Of a DNA stretch of 64,000 nucleotides, positions 45,081 through 54,348 are shown piece by piece. This DNA comes from Akkermansia massiliensis (GTDB taxonomy: Bacteria; Verrucomicrobiota; Verrucomicrobiia; Verrucomicrobiales; Akkermansiaceae). The first letter of the stretch is position 1. Every line of letters starts with the position of its first letter. The translations under genes were made by a program, and so were the position numbers. The stretch is taken from contig NZ_JAMGSI010000002.1 in the NCBI RefSeq assembly GCF_023516715.1, positions 248,001-312,000 on the forward strand. The letters run 5' to 3'. Below the pieces are notes generated by a model. It had not been told where the DNA came from. It was given only the letters and a program-made list of their open reading frames with translations, and made no database searches.

Positions 45081-45330
45081 GTTTATCGGAGGATGATTCC
45101 CCTGGCCCGCTTCCTGAAAATATTAATTAATTCAAAGTCAAAAAGTTGTGTTTACGTTTCCGCAGTCAACAAATGGAACCCCGTAAACATTGAAAATACC
45201 GGTATGAGGAAAAATGATGCCGCTATGAATGACGTATTCCTTCTGCAACCCTGGGAATGAATGCCGCTGCCAATCCGCAGGATGCGCTGCCCTTTCAGCC
45301 ATCCTGGCTGTGAAGCCGAAACGGCAGTCA
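45081..45330. other. non-coding stretch between the autotransporter terminator and the small membrane protein
   Basis: About 250 bp, AT-rich in its first half. Short open frames here are antisense or frame-shadow artefacts with no ribosome-binding site. One weak dyad, GTTTACG ... CGTAAAC (7-bp arms, 25 nt apart, around 45150-45188), is visible. I see no gene or RNA. Confidence 0.4.
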
Positions 45331-45534
45331 TCATTCATTGTCCATGAAGTAGGCCTGCAAAATACAAATGATATGCAGGACAATAGGAACGAGTGCAAAG
45401 ATGAACCAATACAGGAGGCCGTAAGCCGCACCCACCACCAGGAACCAGATGATGGCCTGGACAAAGTGGCCCTTGTACAACTGGCCGAGACCGGGAATAA
45501 ATAGGCTTAAAATGGCTGCTAAAAAAGATTTCAT
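45331..45534 (-). CDS. small two-helix membrane protein
   Basis: A 67-residue protein. The start at 45534 gives MKSFLAAILSLFIPGLGQLYKG; an upstream in-frame ATG at 45576 adds residues that do not fit a membrane protein start. Two hydrophobic helices follow (HFVQAIIWFLVVGAAYGLLYWFIFAL and VPIVLHIICILQAYFMD). The IPGLGQLYKG turn resembles the TM2-type families of small membrane proteins (PGLGQ-x-Y-x-G). The cellular role is unknown. Transcribed toward the autotransporter terminator. Confidence 0.65.
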   Translation of the reverse strand: MKSFLAAILSLFIPGLGQLYKGHFVQAIIWFLVVGAAYGLLYWFIFALVPIVLHIICILQAYFMDNE

Positions 45535-45781
45535 ATGCTGGCTGGGTAAGAAATGACCGCACGGGAAAAGGTTCACGTGCCTGTACCGTTTAAGAGCCTC
45601 CCTTCTTCCCTCACGTTCAATCTCCCGGCGCAGCCCCTGTCATGAATGACGGTTTTCCCGGAGCGAATGAAGCCGACGCGGCAGGGAACGGGAGGCAGTC
45701 ATGTTCAAGTCTTGACCGCCGCATGGGCTATGTTACCCTCCCCGCGCACAGGGCACTCATGTTAGAAGGGTAGAGACCACC

Positions 45782-47581
45782 ATGTCCATTGAACTGACTC
45801 GCAATTTCTCCATTATCGCTCACATCGACCACGGAAAGACCACCCTTTCCGACCGGCTGCTGGAAAAGACGAATACCATTTCCGAACGGGAGAAGCAGGA
45901 TCAGCTTCTGGATGCCATGGACCTGGAGCGGGAAAAGGGCATCACCATCAAGTCCCACCCCGTTACCATTTTCTACAAGGCCGGGGACGGAAAGACTTAC
46001 AAGCTCAATCTGCTGGATACGCCGGGCCATGTGGATTTCTCCTATGAAGTGTCCCGTTCCCTGGCGGCATGCGAGGGAGCCCTTCTTATTGTGGACGCAG
46101 CCCAGGGAGTGGAAGCCCAGACACTTGCCAACATGCACCTGGCCATGGATCTGAACCTGGCCATTATCCCCGTCATCAATAAGATTGACCTTCCCAGCGC
46201 CAACCTGCCCAAAGTGTACCGCCAGCTGGAGGACATCGTCTGCATCCCCCATGAGGAAGCCATCCATGCCTCCGCCAAGATGGGCATCGGCATTGACGAT
46301 ATTCTGGAAGCCGTTGTTCAGCGCATCCCTCCGCCTGAAACGGAACAGGACGGCCTTCTGCGCGCCCTGGTGTTCGATTCCGTTTACGACGCCTACCGCG
46401 GCGTAGTCTCCTATGTGCGCGTCATTTCCGGCAGCGTGCACCGCGGCATGAAAGTCAAACTTTTCGCAACGGACGAAGTGTATGAAGTGAAGGAAGTGGG
46501 TATCTTCACCCCCAAAATGACCCGAACGGATTCCCTGGAAGCCGGCGACGTAGGCTACATCATCGCCAACATGAAATCCGCGGCGGATGTCAAAATCGGG
46601 GACACGTATACGGATTACATGCGCCCCTGCCCATCCCCCCTGCCCGGTTTCAAGGAAATCCGCCCCATGGTCTTTTCCGGCATTTATCCGGTGGATTCCT
46701 CCGATTTTGAAGCCCTGAAAGCGGCCATGGCGAAGCTTCAGATTAATGACGCCGCTTTCTCCTTCCAGGCGGAATCTTCCGTAGCTCTGGGCTTCGGGTT
46801 CCGTTGCGGCTTCCTTGGCCTGCTCCATATGGAAATCATCCAGGAGCGTCTACGCCGGGAATTCAACATGGATATCATCTCCACCTACCCCTCCGTGATT
46901 TATGAGGTCACCAAGACAAATGGAGAGGAAATCAATGTGGACAATCCCAGCCTGCTCCCGGAACCGCAGGAAATTCAGGAAATCCGGGAACCTATCGTCA
47001 AGGTGTTCATTATGCTTCCTGGGGAATACATCGGGGATATCATGCAACTTGTCCTGGAAAAACGCGGCAGCGTGGACAATACGGAGACCATTGACGATAT
47101 GCGCGTAATGCTCACCTGCACCGTCCCTCTGGCGGAAATTCTGGTGGATTTCAACGACAAGCTCAAATCCATGACGCGAGGCTACGGCTCCATGGATTAT
47201 GAATACGCCGGCTATCAGGCCGCCAAGCTCATTAAAATGGACATGCTCATCGCCGGGGAACCGGTGGATGCCTTCTCCATGATTGTTCACCAGGACAAGG
47301 CAGCCTCCCGCGGCAGGGAACTGGCGGAACGCCTGAAAAACGTCATTCCCCGCCAGCTCTTCACCGTCGCCATTCAGGCCTGCATTGGCGGAAAAATCAT
47401 TGCCCGGGAAAGCATCTCCCCCATGCGCAAGGACGTGACGGCCAAATGCTACGGCGGGGACGTCACCCGCAAGCGCAAGCTTCTGGAAAAGCAGAAGGAA
47501 GGCAAAAAGCGCATGAAAGCCATCGGGAAAATCAACATCCCGCAGGAAGCGTTCATCAAGGTGCTGAAAACGGGGGACTGA
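45782..47581 (+). CDS. lepA: elongation factor 4 (back-translocase GTPase LepA)
   Basis: Ribosome-associated GTPase that helps 30S biogenesis and acts on stalled ribosomes. The 599-residue length is standard. G1 is AHIDHGKTT, G3 DTPGHVDF and G4 NKID. The LepA-specific C-terminal domain is present through IARESISPMRKDVTAKCYGGDVTRKRKLLEKQKEGKKRMK. The ATG at 45782 starts MSIELTRNFSIIAHIDH. The upstream 247-bp spacer has a possible TTGACC -35 at 45712 but no convincing -10. Confidence 0.97.
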   Translation: MSIELTRNFSIIAHIDHGKTTLSDRLLEKTNTISEREKQDQLLDAMDLEREKGITIKSHPVTIFYKAGDGKTYKLNLLDTPGHVDFSYEVSRSLAACEGALLIVDAAQGVEAQTLANMHLAMDLNLAIIPVINKIDLPSANLPKVYRQLEDIVCIPHEEAIHASAKMGIGIDDILEAVVQRIPPPETEQDGLLRALVFDSVYDAYRGVVSYVRVISGSVHRGMKVKLFATDEVYEVKEVGIFTPKMTRTDSLEAGDVGYIIANMKSAADVKIGDTYTDYMRPCPSPLPGFKEIRPMVFSGIYPVDSSDFEALKAAMAKLQINDAAFSFQAESSVALGFGFRCGFLGLLHMEIIQERLRREFNMDIISTYPSVIYEVTKTNGEEINVDNPSLLPEPQEIQEIREPIVKVFIMLPGEYIGDIMQLVLEKRGSVDNTETIDDMRVMLTCTVPLAEILVDFNDKLKSMTRGYGSMDYEYAGYQAAKLIKMDMLIAGEPVDAFSMIVHQDKAASRGRELAERLKNVIPRQLFTVAIQACIGGKIIARESISPMRKDVTAKCYGGDVTRKRKLLEKQKEGKKRMKAIGKINIPQEAFIKVLKTGD

Positions 47582-47744
47582 TCCCGGCAGCCCATTCGCC
47601 CCGGCCTTTCCTAGAAAAGAAAGCCGGGAAACCGGGCGCGGTTGCCAAGGAACGGCAGAGCGGCAAAAACCGCCTCCGGAACTTGCGGCAGGGGTCATCA
47701 ATTCCCGGTTGCGAAGAGGCCCCGGTTATGTTATCAGATCGGGC

Positions 47745-48728
47745 ATGAGTCTGCCCAGGCTATCCATGCTTCTGTTTGCCTCTGCCGCCCTTTGCTCCTG
47801 CGTGGGGACCTCTCCGGAACCGGGAAAACCGAAAGTGAAAAAGAGTCTTTCGGAATACATGCAGGACAACATGGCCAATTCCATCGCCAATGTGCCGACG
47901 GGACTGCTGGGCACCACGCCGGGCCAGCAGCAGGCCCACCAGCTCACCGCCACCACGCAGGAGGAAATGAGGAAGGCGGACAGCGGCGCCGTCTACTACA
48001 CGGACGCCCACGACCCGGATGCCCCCATCCCCGGACTTGAGGAGGCATTCGCCCAGCGCAAGGAAAACCAGCGGTGGATCCAGAGCTATTCCTCCGCCCT
48101 CCGGGAAGCCCAGAGCAGTGGAAAGCCCATCCTGATCTGGTTCCACCATTCCGCGGGCAGCCCTCCCAGCAAGAAACTGGCGGCGGAACTTCTCCATACG
48201 AAGGAATTTGAAGACTGGGCGAAAAAGAATGTCGTCCGCGTCTGTTACGACCAGGCGGAAAAGTTCGAGAGCGAACCGGTTTATAAGAAGCGCAAGAAAA
48301 TGCTGGAGTATGTGCAGAAGGCCCCTTCCCTGTTTGGCGTGAGAGGTACCCCCGTGCTTCTGGTCATGTCTCCGGACGGCACCAAGGTGGACACGCTGCG
48401 CGGCTATTACACCGGACAAAACGCCCTTTACTTCGACCAGATCAAGAATAGCGTCAAGCTGGCCGGCCAGCAATATGAAGAATTCAAGAAAACGCTGACT
48501 CCCAAAGGCTATCGCGTCTGGACGGGCGTCAATGGAAACACCGTCTTCGCCAAGCTTTCCCGCTACTCGGAGAAAAACCAGACCCTCTGGCTCCAGGAAC
48601 TGGACGGCCACCAGAGCAGGACGTCCCTGAAAAGACTCAGCCTTGAAGACAGGAAATGGCTTCTGGAGCAGAAAGAAGCCCATGAAAACAAGGGACGGAA
48701 CGAGCGGCCCGGCCCGCGCGGCGCCTGA
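47745..48728 (+). CDS. lipoprotein with cysteine-less thioredoxin-like domain and SHD1 domain
   Basis: A 327-residue envelope protein. The start at 47745 gives MSLPRLSMLLFASAALCSC, a lipoprotein-like signal (Cys19). A linker is followed by a thioredoxin-like domain from ~120 (EAQSSGKPILIWFHHSAGSPPSKKLAAELLHTKEFEDWAKKNVVRVC ... FGVRGTPVLLVMSPDG). Where DUF255/Thioredoxin_7 proteins have CxxC, this reads SAGSPPS, so no redox pair remains. The C-terminal ~55 residues (YRVWTGVNGNTVFAKLSRY ... TSLKRLSLEDRKWL) match the SHD1 domain (from SLA1), common in Planctomycetes and Verrucomicrobia. Probably a binding or scaffold protein rather than an oxidoreductase. Confidence 0.7.
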   Translation: MSLPRLSMLLFASAALCSCVGTSPEPGKPKVKKSLSEYMQDNMANSIANVPTGLLGTTPGQQQAHQLTATTQEEMRKADSGAVYYTDAHDPDAPIPGLEEAFAQRKENQRWIQSYSSALREAQSSGKPILIWFHHSAGSPPSKKLAAELLHTKEFEDWAKKNVVRVCYDQAEKFESEPVYKKRKKMLEYVQKAPSLFGVRGTPVLLVMSPDGTKVDTLRGYYTGQNALYFDQIKNSVKLAGQQYEEFKKTLTPKGYRVWTGVNGNTVFAKLSRYSEKNQTLWLQELDGHQSRTSLKRLSLEDRKWLLEQKEAHENKGRNERPGPRGA

Positions 48729-49044
48729 TCCGGCGGTTTTTTTCATAAAACGGAACGCCCTTGGCTGGAGGCCCCCCGCAGGAATTCGCCGCCATCTCCT
48801 TCATTCAGACCGGGCTGCGCCTTCCGCTGGCAGCCCGGCGGAAGGGCCCATCTTCATGCGTTCCGGCGTTCCCTCCATTTTTATATTGAAATATAAAACT
48901 GATGTTTTATTTTTCCTAAAACTCTCTTTTGTCAGTTCTTTCTTTCGGGGATGTGGTCTTTTTCCATACTGGCAACAATGTTCTTCCGGACAAATCCTGC
49001 CCCCCCTGTTCAACCATTCACCTGTTTAATTCATAATTCCAACG
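48729..49044. promoter_or_regulatory. 316-bp upstream region of the sulfatase gene with an AT palindrome
   Basis: No gene is seen. The inverted repeat ATAAAAC (48893-48899) / GTTTTAT (48904-48910) with a 4-nt loop is followed by TTTT, so it could serve as a weak terminator for the upstream lipoprotein gene or as an operator. It resembles the AT palindrome ahead of the autotransporter at 39188-39212. I could not pick a convincing promoter by eye. Confidence 0.4.
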
Positions 49045-50790
49045 ATGAACCGCCATGCCGTCACCGCATTGATGCTTGCGGCCTGTTCCCTGCCTGCTTC
49101 CGCGGCCCAGCCGCAGAAGCAGGCTCCGGACCAGCGCCCCAATATCCTGGTTATTGTTACTGATGACCACTCCTACCAGACTCTGGGAACCTGTGACAAG
49201 GATTCTCCCATGCCCTATCCGAACTTCCGCAAGCTGGCGGACGAAGGCATGGTCTTTGACCGGAGCTACTGCGCCAACTCCCTGTGCGGACCGTCGCGCG
49301 CCTGCATTTACACAGGGCGCCATTCCCACATGAACGGCTATCTGTTCAATGAACACGCGGCTCCCTTTGACGGCTCCCAGCCCACCTTCCCGAAAATGCT
49401 CCAGAAGGCCGGCTACCAGACCGCCATTGTCGGCAAGTGGCACCTGGAAGCCATCCCGCCGGGCGCCAAGGGAGACACCTCCAAGTATGAGTCCAACCCA
49501 ACCGGGTTCGACTACTGGGAAATCTTCCCCGGCCAGGGCAACTACTTCAACCCGGACTTCATCACCCCCGGCAAGGACGGAAAGCGCGTGGTGAAAACGG
49601 AACCCGGCTATGCCACGGAGCTGGTCACGCAGAAAAGCCTCAAATGGCTTGACCAGCGGGACAAGGACAAGCCCTTCATGCTCGTTGTGGGCCACAAGGC
49701 TCCGCACCGCTGCTGGTGCCCCTCTATCCAGAACCTGGGCCGAGCCAAGCAGTATGCGGACTCCATTGACCCGCCCGCCAACCTGGAAGACGACTTTGCA
49801 GACCGCCCGGAATTCCTGAAAATGACGGAACAGACCCTGCTCAACCATTTCAACGTCTGGTCTGACGAACACCTGATCAAGGACGTGGTGCCGGAAGACA
49901 TCCAGAAAATGCTCTCCTGCCCGGAATCCAAGACCCTGCATACCCAGTACGACTGGGAAATGCCGGAATGGGTGCGCATGGACCCGCAGCAGAAGGAAGC
50001 CTGGTACAATTACCACAAGGCCCGCACCGTCCAGCTCGTGAAGGATATTAAAAGCGGAAAAATCAAGACCCAGCGCGACATCCTGCTGCGCCGCTGGCGC
50101 CATTACATGGAGGACTACCTGGGCACCGTGCTTTCCGTGGACGAAAGCATCGGCCAGATCATGGATTACCTGAAGCAGAACGGACTGGATAAGAATACGC
50201 TGGTCCTCTACTGCGGAGACCAGGGCTTCTACATGGGCGAACACGGCCTGTACGACAAGCGCTGGATTTTTGAGGAATCCTTCCGCATGCCCCTTATCAT
50301 GAAATGGCCCGGCCATATCAAGCCCGGCGTGCGTTCCGCCGCCATGGTGCAGGAGCTGGATTACGCCCCCACCTTCTGTGAAGTGGCCGGTGCGACCACT
50401 CCGGAAAACATGAACACCTTCCAGGGCCGCAGCCTCGCCCCGCTGTTCAAGACCGGGGAACACCAGGACTTCAGGGACCGTCCCCTCTATTACGCCTTCT
50501 ATGAAAACCCGGGCGAGCACAATGCCCCTCGGCACGACGGCCTGCGGACGGACCGCTACACGCTGTCCTACCTCTGGACCAGTGACGAATGGATGCTCTT
50601 TGACAACGAGAAGGATCCGGCCCAGATGCACAACGTTATCAACAAGCCGGAATATGCGGAAACCGTGAAGGAGCTGAAGGAACTGTACGGCAAGCTCCGC
50701 AAGGACTGCCAGGTGCCGGAAGGCTTCCCGGGAGCCACGGGCAAGCTGGCCGTCAAGCCGCAGTGGGACTGCGCACCCGCCAAAGACTGA
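49045..50790 (+). CDS. secreted sulfatase (formylglycine-dependent, type I)
   Basis: A 581-residue arylsulfatase-family enzyme that removes sulfate esters from glycans such as sulfated mucin O-glycans. A signal peptide ends near LPASAAQ (~residue 21). The metal site appears at once as NILVIVTDDHSYQ. The sulfatase signature SLCGPSRACIYTGRHSH contains Cys81, the residue to be oxidised to formylglycine, within CxPSR. Further active-site segments are KWHLE, ADYxPT-like LDYAPTFCEV and GDQGFYMGEHG. No maturation enzyme is in this window. The GH20 hexosaminidase gene is 114 nt downstream, suggesting a mucin-degrading pair; the exact substrate is unknown. Confidence 0.9.
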   Translation: MNRHAVTALMLAACSLPASAAQPQKQAPDQRPNILVIVTDDHSYQTLGTCDKDSPMPYPNFRKLADEGMVFDRSYCANSLCGPSRACIYTGRHSHMNGYLFNEHAAPFDGSQPTFPKMLQKAGYQTAIVGKWHLEAIPPGAKGDTSKYESNPTGFDYWEIFPGQGNYFNPDFITPGKDGKRVVKTEPGYATELVTQKSLKWLDQRDKDKPFMLVVGHKAPHRCWCPSIQNLGRAKQYADSIDPPANLEDDFADRPEFLKMTEQTLLNHFNVWSDEHLIKDVVPEDIQKMLSCPESKTLHTQYDWEMPEWVRMDPQQKEAWYNYHKARTVQLVKDIKSGKIKTQRDILLRRWRHYMEDYLGTVLSVDESIGQIMDYLKQNGLDKNTLVLYCGDQGFYMGEHGLYDKRWIFEESFRMPLIMKWPGHIKPGVRSAAMVQELDYAPTFCEVAGATTPENMNTFQGRSLAPLFKTGEHQDFRDRPLYYAFYENPGEHNAPRHDGLRTDRYTLSYLWTSDEWMLFDNEKDPAQMHNVINKPEYAETVKELKELYGKLRKDCQVPEGFPGATGKLAVKPQWDCAPAKD

Positions 50791-50904
50791 GAACTTCCAC
50801 GCCCCGGTTCCTTTTGAAAGAACGCTTTCCGGGTCCAACCCGGACGGCGGCGGAACGGAATCCGTACATCCTCCCAAACAACAACCATCACCAAACATCA
50901 TCAC

Positions 50905-52461
50905 ATGAAAGCATTAATGCTAGCGGCCGCGTTCCTGGGCTCCCTCTGCTGGGCCGGAACCAATCCCTACAACATCATTCCGGAACCCGTCAAAGTGACG
51001 GCGGCCTCCGGCACCACCAAAAACCTCAAAATCCTGAACGAACAGAAGGTCGCCGGGCTGGGAAACGAGGGCTACACCATGAAGCTGACGCCCGGCGGCG
51101 TGGAGCTCCGCTACAGCACGCCCAACGGGAAAGCCATGGCCATGGCTACCCTTCTCCAGCTTCAGGACCAGCTCTCGGACACGCCGGAGGGCCTCCCCTG
51201 CGGCAGCATCCAGGACTCCCCGGACTTTGGCTGGCGCGGCATGATGGTGGACGTGGGCCGCTACCACTACCCGATGAAGGAGCTCTACAACTTCGTGGAC
51301 GCCATGCACTACTACAAGTACAACGTCCTGCACCTCCACCTGACGGAAGACCAGGGCTGGCGCCTCCCCGTGCCGGGCTACGACAAGCTCCGCACGATTG
51401 GAGCGGTCCGCCCTTCCGCTCCGGAAGGCCAGAACAACTCCCTGCTGGCCAATGAAGGCATGTACTCCAAGAAGGAACTCCAGGACCTGGTGGCCTACTG
51501 CAAGGCGCGCGGCATCCAGGTGCTGCCGGAAGTGGAAATGCCGGGCCACAACATGGCCCTGGCCGCATCCTACCCCGAATTCTGCTGCAACACCAAGCGG
51601 GCCCAGGTATGGACGCACGGCGGCGTTTCCTCCAAGCTGATCTGCCCGCAGAAACCGGGCACCAAGAAATTCCTCAAGGACACCTTTGACACCGTCAACC
51701 AGATATTCCCCTTCTCGTACGTCCACATCGGCGGGGACGAATGCCCCATGGGCGACTGGAAGAAGTGCCCGGACTGCCAGGCCGCGCGCGCCAAGAAGGG
51801 CCAGGGGGACGACGTGGAAGCCCAGATGAGCGACTTCACGAAGAGCCTTGGAGCCATGCTTGCCAAGAACAAGAAAAAGCCCATCCTGTGGTACGACATC
51901 AACAAAGGCTACTACCACAAGGGGGAAACCGTCATGTCCTGGCTGCCGGGAGAATTCCCCCGCTGCATTGACAAGACGAAGGAACAGGGCATCGACCTCA
52001 TCGTCACTCCCCAGTACAAGTACTACCTGGCCCGCACCCAGATGAAATTCCCGGCGGACGACGTGCGCGCCCGGCCCGGCGGCGGCCCCATCCTGCTGAA
52101 AGACTGCTACAACTTCGACCCCCGCAACGGGCGTGACAAGAACGACGTCAAGCACATCAAGGGCATCAACCTCTGCATGTGGGCGGAATGGATTCCCTCC
52201 GGGGAACTGCTGATGTACATGACCTATCCGCGCGCCATGGCGGTCTCTGAAACCGCTTGGGGCAGCCATAAGGACCGCCCCAGCCTGGAAGACTTTGAAA
52301 AGAAGATGGAAACCCATAAGAAGCGCTTCCAGAAGCGCTTCGGCTACACCCTGGAACGCACGGTGGAAAACAAACCCTACCGGGAATCCTCCATCACCCA
52401 GGAAGAAATAGACCGCATCAACGCGAACTATAAGAAGGGCCAGCAGGACGCGGGCAAATAA
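50905..52461 (+). CDS. secreted GH20 beta-N-acetylhexosaminidase
   Basis: Releases terminal GlcNAc or GalNAc from glycans by substrate-assisted catalysis. The 518-residue protein has a signal peptide (MKALMLAAAFLGSLCWA), an N-terminal GH20b-type domain (IIPEPVKV onward), and the catalytic TIM barrel. The barrel shows HLTEDQGWRL (145-153) and the catalytic pair Asp278-Glu279 in YVHIGGDECPMGDW. A WAEWIPSGELLMYM strand and other aromatic segments complete the site. Length is normal for the family. Expected to act with the upstream sulfatase on mucin O-glycans. Confidence 0.92.
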   Translation: MKALMLAAAFLGSLCWAGTNPYNIIPEPVKVTAASGTTKNLKILNEQKVAGLGNEGYTMKLTPGGVELRYSTPNGKAMAMATLLQLQDQLSDTPEGLPCGSIQDSPDFGWRGMMVDVGRYHYPMKELYNFVDAMHYYKYNVLHLHLTEDQGWRLPVPGYDKLRTIGAVRPSAPEGQNNSLLANEGMYSKKELQDLVAYCKARGIQVLPEVEMPGHNMALAASYPEFCCNTKRAQVWTHGGVSSKLICPQKPGTKKFLKDTFDTVNQIFPFSYVHIGGDECPMGDWKKCPDCQAARAKKGQGDDVEAQMSDFTKSLGAMLAKNKKKPILWYDINKGYYHKGETVMSWLPGEFPRCIDKTKEQGIDLIVTPQYKYYLARTQMKFPADDVRARPGGGPILLKDCYNFDPRNGRDKNDVKHIKGINLCMWAEWIPSGELLMYMTYPRAMAVSETAWGSHKDRPSLEDFEKKMETHKKRFQKRFGYTLERTVENKPYRESSITQEEIDRINANYKKGQQDAGK

Positions 52462-52496
52462 CCTTTTCCAGCCTCTCGCCACCATCTGATTCCTTC

Positions 52497-52541
52497 AAGG
52501 CCGGGGACGCGCGCAGCCGCAGGTCCCCGGCCTTCTTTTCC
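52497..52541 (+). terminator. intrinsic terminator after the GH20 gene
   Basis: AAGGCCGGGGAC (52497-52508) / GTCCCCGGCCTT (52523-52534), a perfect 12-bp stem with a 14-nt loop, followed by CTTTTCC. Confidence 0.8.
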
Positions 52542-52582
52542 CGCTTGACCGGAGGGCCCTCTTCCCTTCTAATCGTTCCGCC

Positions 52583-53998
52583 ATGTTACACCTTTACGAT
52601 ACCCGCACCAGAACGGCACAGGACATTTCCCCCATGGACGGAAAAACGCTGCGTTTCTACTGCTGCGGACCCACGGTGTACGGCCCCGCCCACATCGGCA
52701 ACTTCCGGACCTTCGTGATGCAGGATATTTTCCGCCGCGTTCTGGAGCTGGGCGGAACCCCCACCATGCACGTCCGCAACCTGACGGACGTGGATGACAA
52801 GACCATCCGGGATTCCCAAAAAGCCGGAGTATCCCTGGCGGAATTCACCGCCGGCTGGGCGGACCTGTTCCACCGGGACTGCACCGCCCTCAACTGCCTT
52901 CCACCCCACGTGGAACCCTCCGCCGTAGGCCACATTCCCGAACAGATACGGATGGTCCAGGCTCTGGTGGAAAAAGGCCATGCCTATGTCTCTGAAGACG
53001 GTTCCGTGTACTTCAGGATCTCCTCCTTCCCGGAATACGGAAAGCTTTCCCACCTGGATGAACGGGAACTGGATCTGGGCAAAACCGCCAATGCCCGGTC
53101 CAACGCGGATGAATATGAAAAGGACTCCGTGGCGGACTTCGTCCTGTGGAAAAGCCGCCGCCCTGAAGACGGGGACAATTTCTGGCCCTCCCCCTGGGGG
53201 GAAGGCCGCCCCGGCTGGCACCTGGAATGCTCCGCCATGATCCACAAATACTTCGGCAATGACTTCGATCTCCACTCCGGCGGCGTGGACCTGGTGTTCC
53301 CGCACCATGAAAACGAGGTTGCCCAGTCCCGCTGCGCCTGCGGCGGCGGTTTTGCGCGCCTGTGGTTCCATATCACGCACCTGCTGGTGGACGGCGGCAA
53401 GATGTCCAAATCCCTGGGCAACATGTACACCCTGGCGGACCTGGATAAATTGGGCCACAAGCCGTCAGCCGTCCGGTACGTGCTGGCAGGGGGCTATTAC
53501 CGCCGCCCGCTGAACTTCACCCTTTCCTCCCTGGAGGACGCCAAAGCCGCGCTGAACCGCCTGTCCAAATTCGACGCGCAGCTCCGGAACGCCTCCGGAA
53601 CGGACTCCGTTCCGTCCTATGAGGAATTCTGCGCCGCCCCCCCGGAACCGGGCATCTTCCAGCCGGCCTGGGACAGCCTGAATGATGACCTGAACACTCC
53701 GGAAGCCCTGGGCCACGTCTTCAGCGCCATCAGGAAGGCGGATGTTCCCTCCCTGACTCCGGAGGAAGCGCGCCGCATGCGGAACGCCTTCCACTTCATT
53801 CTGGCCGCTTTCGGCATTCTTCTGCCGGAAGAGGAACAGGCGGAAGCGCCGGAGAACGTGCGCACCCTGGCGGAACAGCGCTGGCAGGCCAGGCAGAACC
53901 GGGACTGGGCGGAAGCCGACCGCCTGCGGGCGGAAGTAACGGCGCTGGGCTGGACCATCAAGGACCGCAAGGACGGATACGACCTGGCGCGCAACTGA
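52583..53998 (+). CDS. cysS: cysteinyl-tRNA synthetase
   Basis: Charges tRNA-Cys in the cytoplasm. The 471-residue length is normal. The class I signatures are both visible: the HIGH equivalent in GPAHIGNFRTFV and KMSKS in KMSKSLGNMYTL. The zinc site is contributed by CCGPTVYG, WHLECSAM and the DLVFPHHENEVAQSRC segment. The C-terminal helices end RRWQARQNRDWAEADRLRAE-like. The cupin gene starts 5 nt after the stop codon, so translation may be coupled. Confidence 0.97.
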   Translation: MLHLYDTRTRTAQDISPMDGKTLRFYCCGPTVYGPAHIGNFRTFVMQDIFRRVLELGGTPTMHVRNLTDVDDKTIRDSQKAGVSLAEFTAGWADLFHRDCTALNCLPPHVEPSAVGHIPEQIRMVQALVEKGHAYVSEDGSVYFRISSFPEYGKLSHLDERELDLGKTANARSNADEYEKDSVADFVLWKSRRPEDGDNFWPSPWGEGRPGWHLECSAMIHKYFGNDFDLHSGGVDLVFPHHENEVAQSRCACGGGFARLWFHITHLLVDGGKMSKSLGNMYTLADLDKLGHKPSAVRYVLAGGYYRRPLNFTLSSLEDAKAALNRLSKFDAQLRNASGTDSVPSYEEFCAAPPEPGIFQPAWDSLNDDLNTPEALGHVFSAIRKADVPSLTPEEARRMRNAFHFILAAFGILLPEEEQAEAPENVRTLAEQRWQARQNRDWAEADRLRAEVTALGWTIKDRKDGYDLARN

Positions 53999-54003
53999 AC
54001 GGC

Positions 54004-54348
54004 ATGGACGCTTTCTCCCCTATCCCCAACCACACGGGCTTCACGGCCAGGAGCCTGTTCACGGATGCGCAGGGAACCCTGAAGGACGGAGCCTTCGCCA
54101 ACATGGAACCCGGAGGCGGCGGCCCTCTTTCCCCGCACCGCCACGCCCACGCCCATTTATTCATTGTCACCCGCGGAACGGTCGTTATCCTGCTTGACGA
54201 AGAGGAAAAAACGGTCCGTGAGCATGAATCCCTGCTCGTGCCCGGCGGCGGCCGTCATGCCGTCTGGAACAGGAGCGCGGAACCGGCGGAAATCGTAGGC
54301 CTTACGCTGGAAGCCGCCCGCGCCCCCCAACTACCTACAACCCGATGA
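54004..54348 (+). CDS. cupin-domain protein
   Basis: A 114-residue single-domain protein with cupin motif 1 as GGPLSPHRHAHAHLFIVTRGTVVILLD (metal-ligand His residues spaced H-x-H-x-H, and a later Glu) and motif 2 as LLVPGGGRHAVWNRS. Its function could be a small dioxygenase, isomerase or sensor domain; nothing specific is visible. It overlaps the next gene by 4 nt (ATGA at 54345-54348), so it is translationally coupled to the transporter. Confidence 0.75.
   Translation: MDAFSPIPNHTGFTARSLFTDAQGTLKDGAFANMEPGGGGPLSPHRHAHAHLFIVTRGTVVILLDEEEKTVREHESLLVPGGGRHAVWNRSAEPAEIVGLTLEAARAPQLPTTR

Noticed and set aside
44928-45260. A 110-codon ORF overlapping the end of the autotransporter
   Set aside because: It starts inside the barrel-coding sequence in another frame and crosses the strong terminator at 45039-45080.
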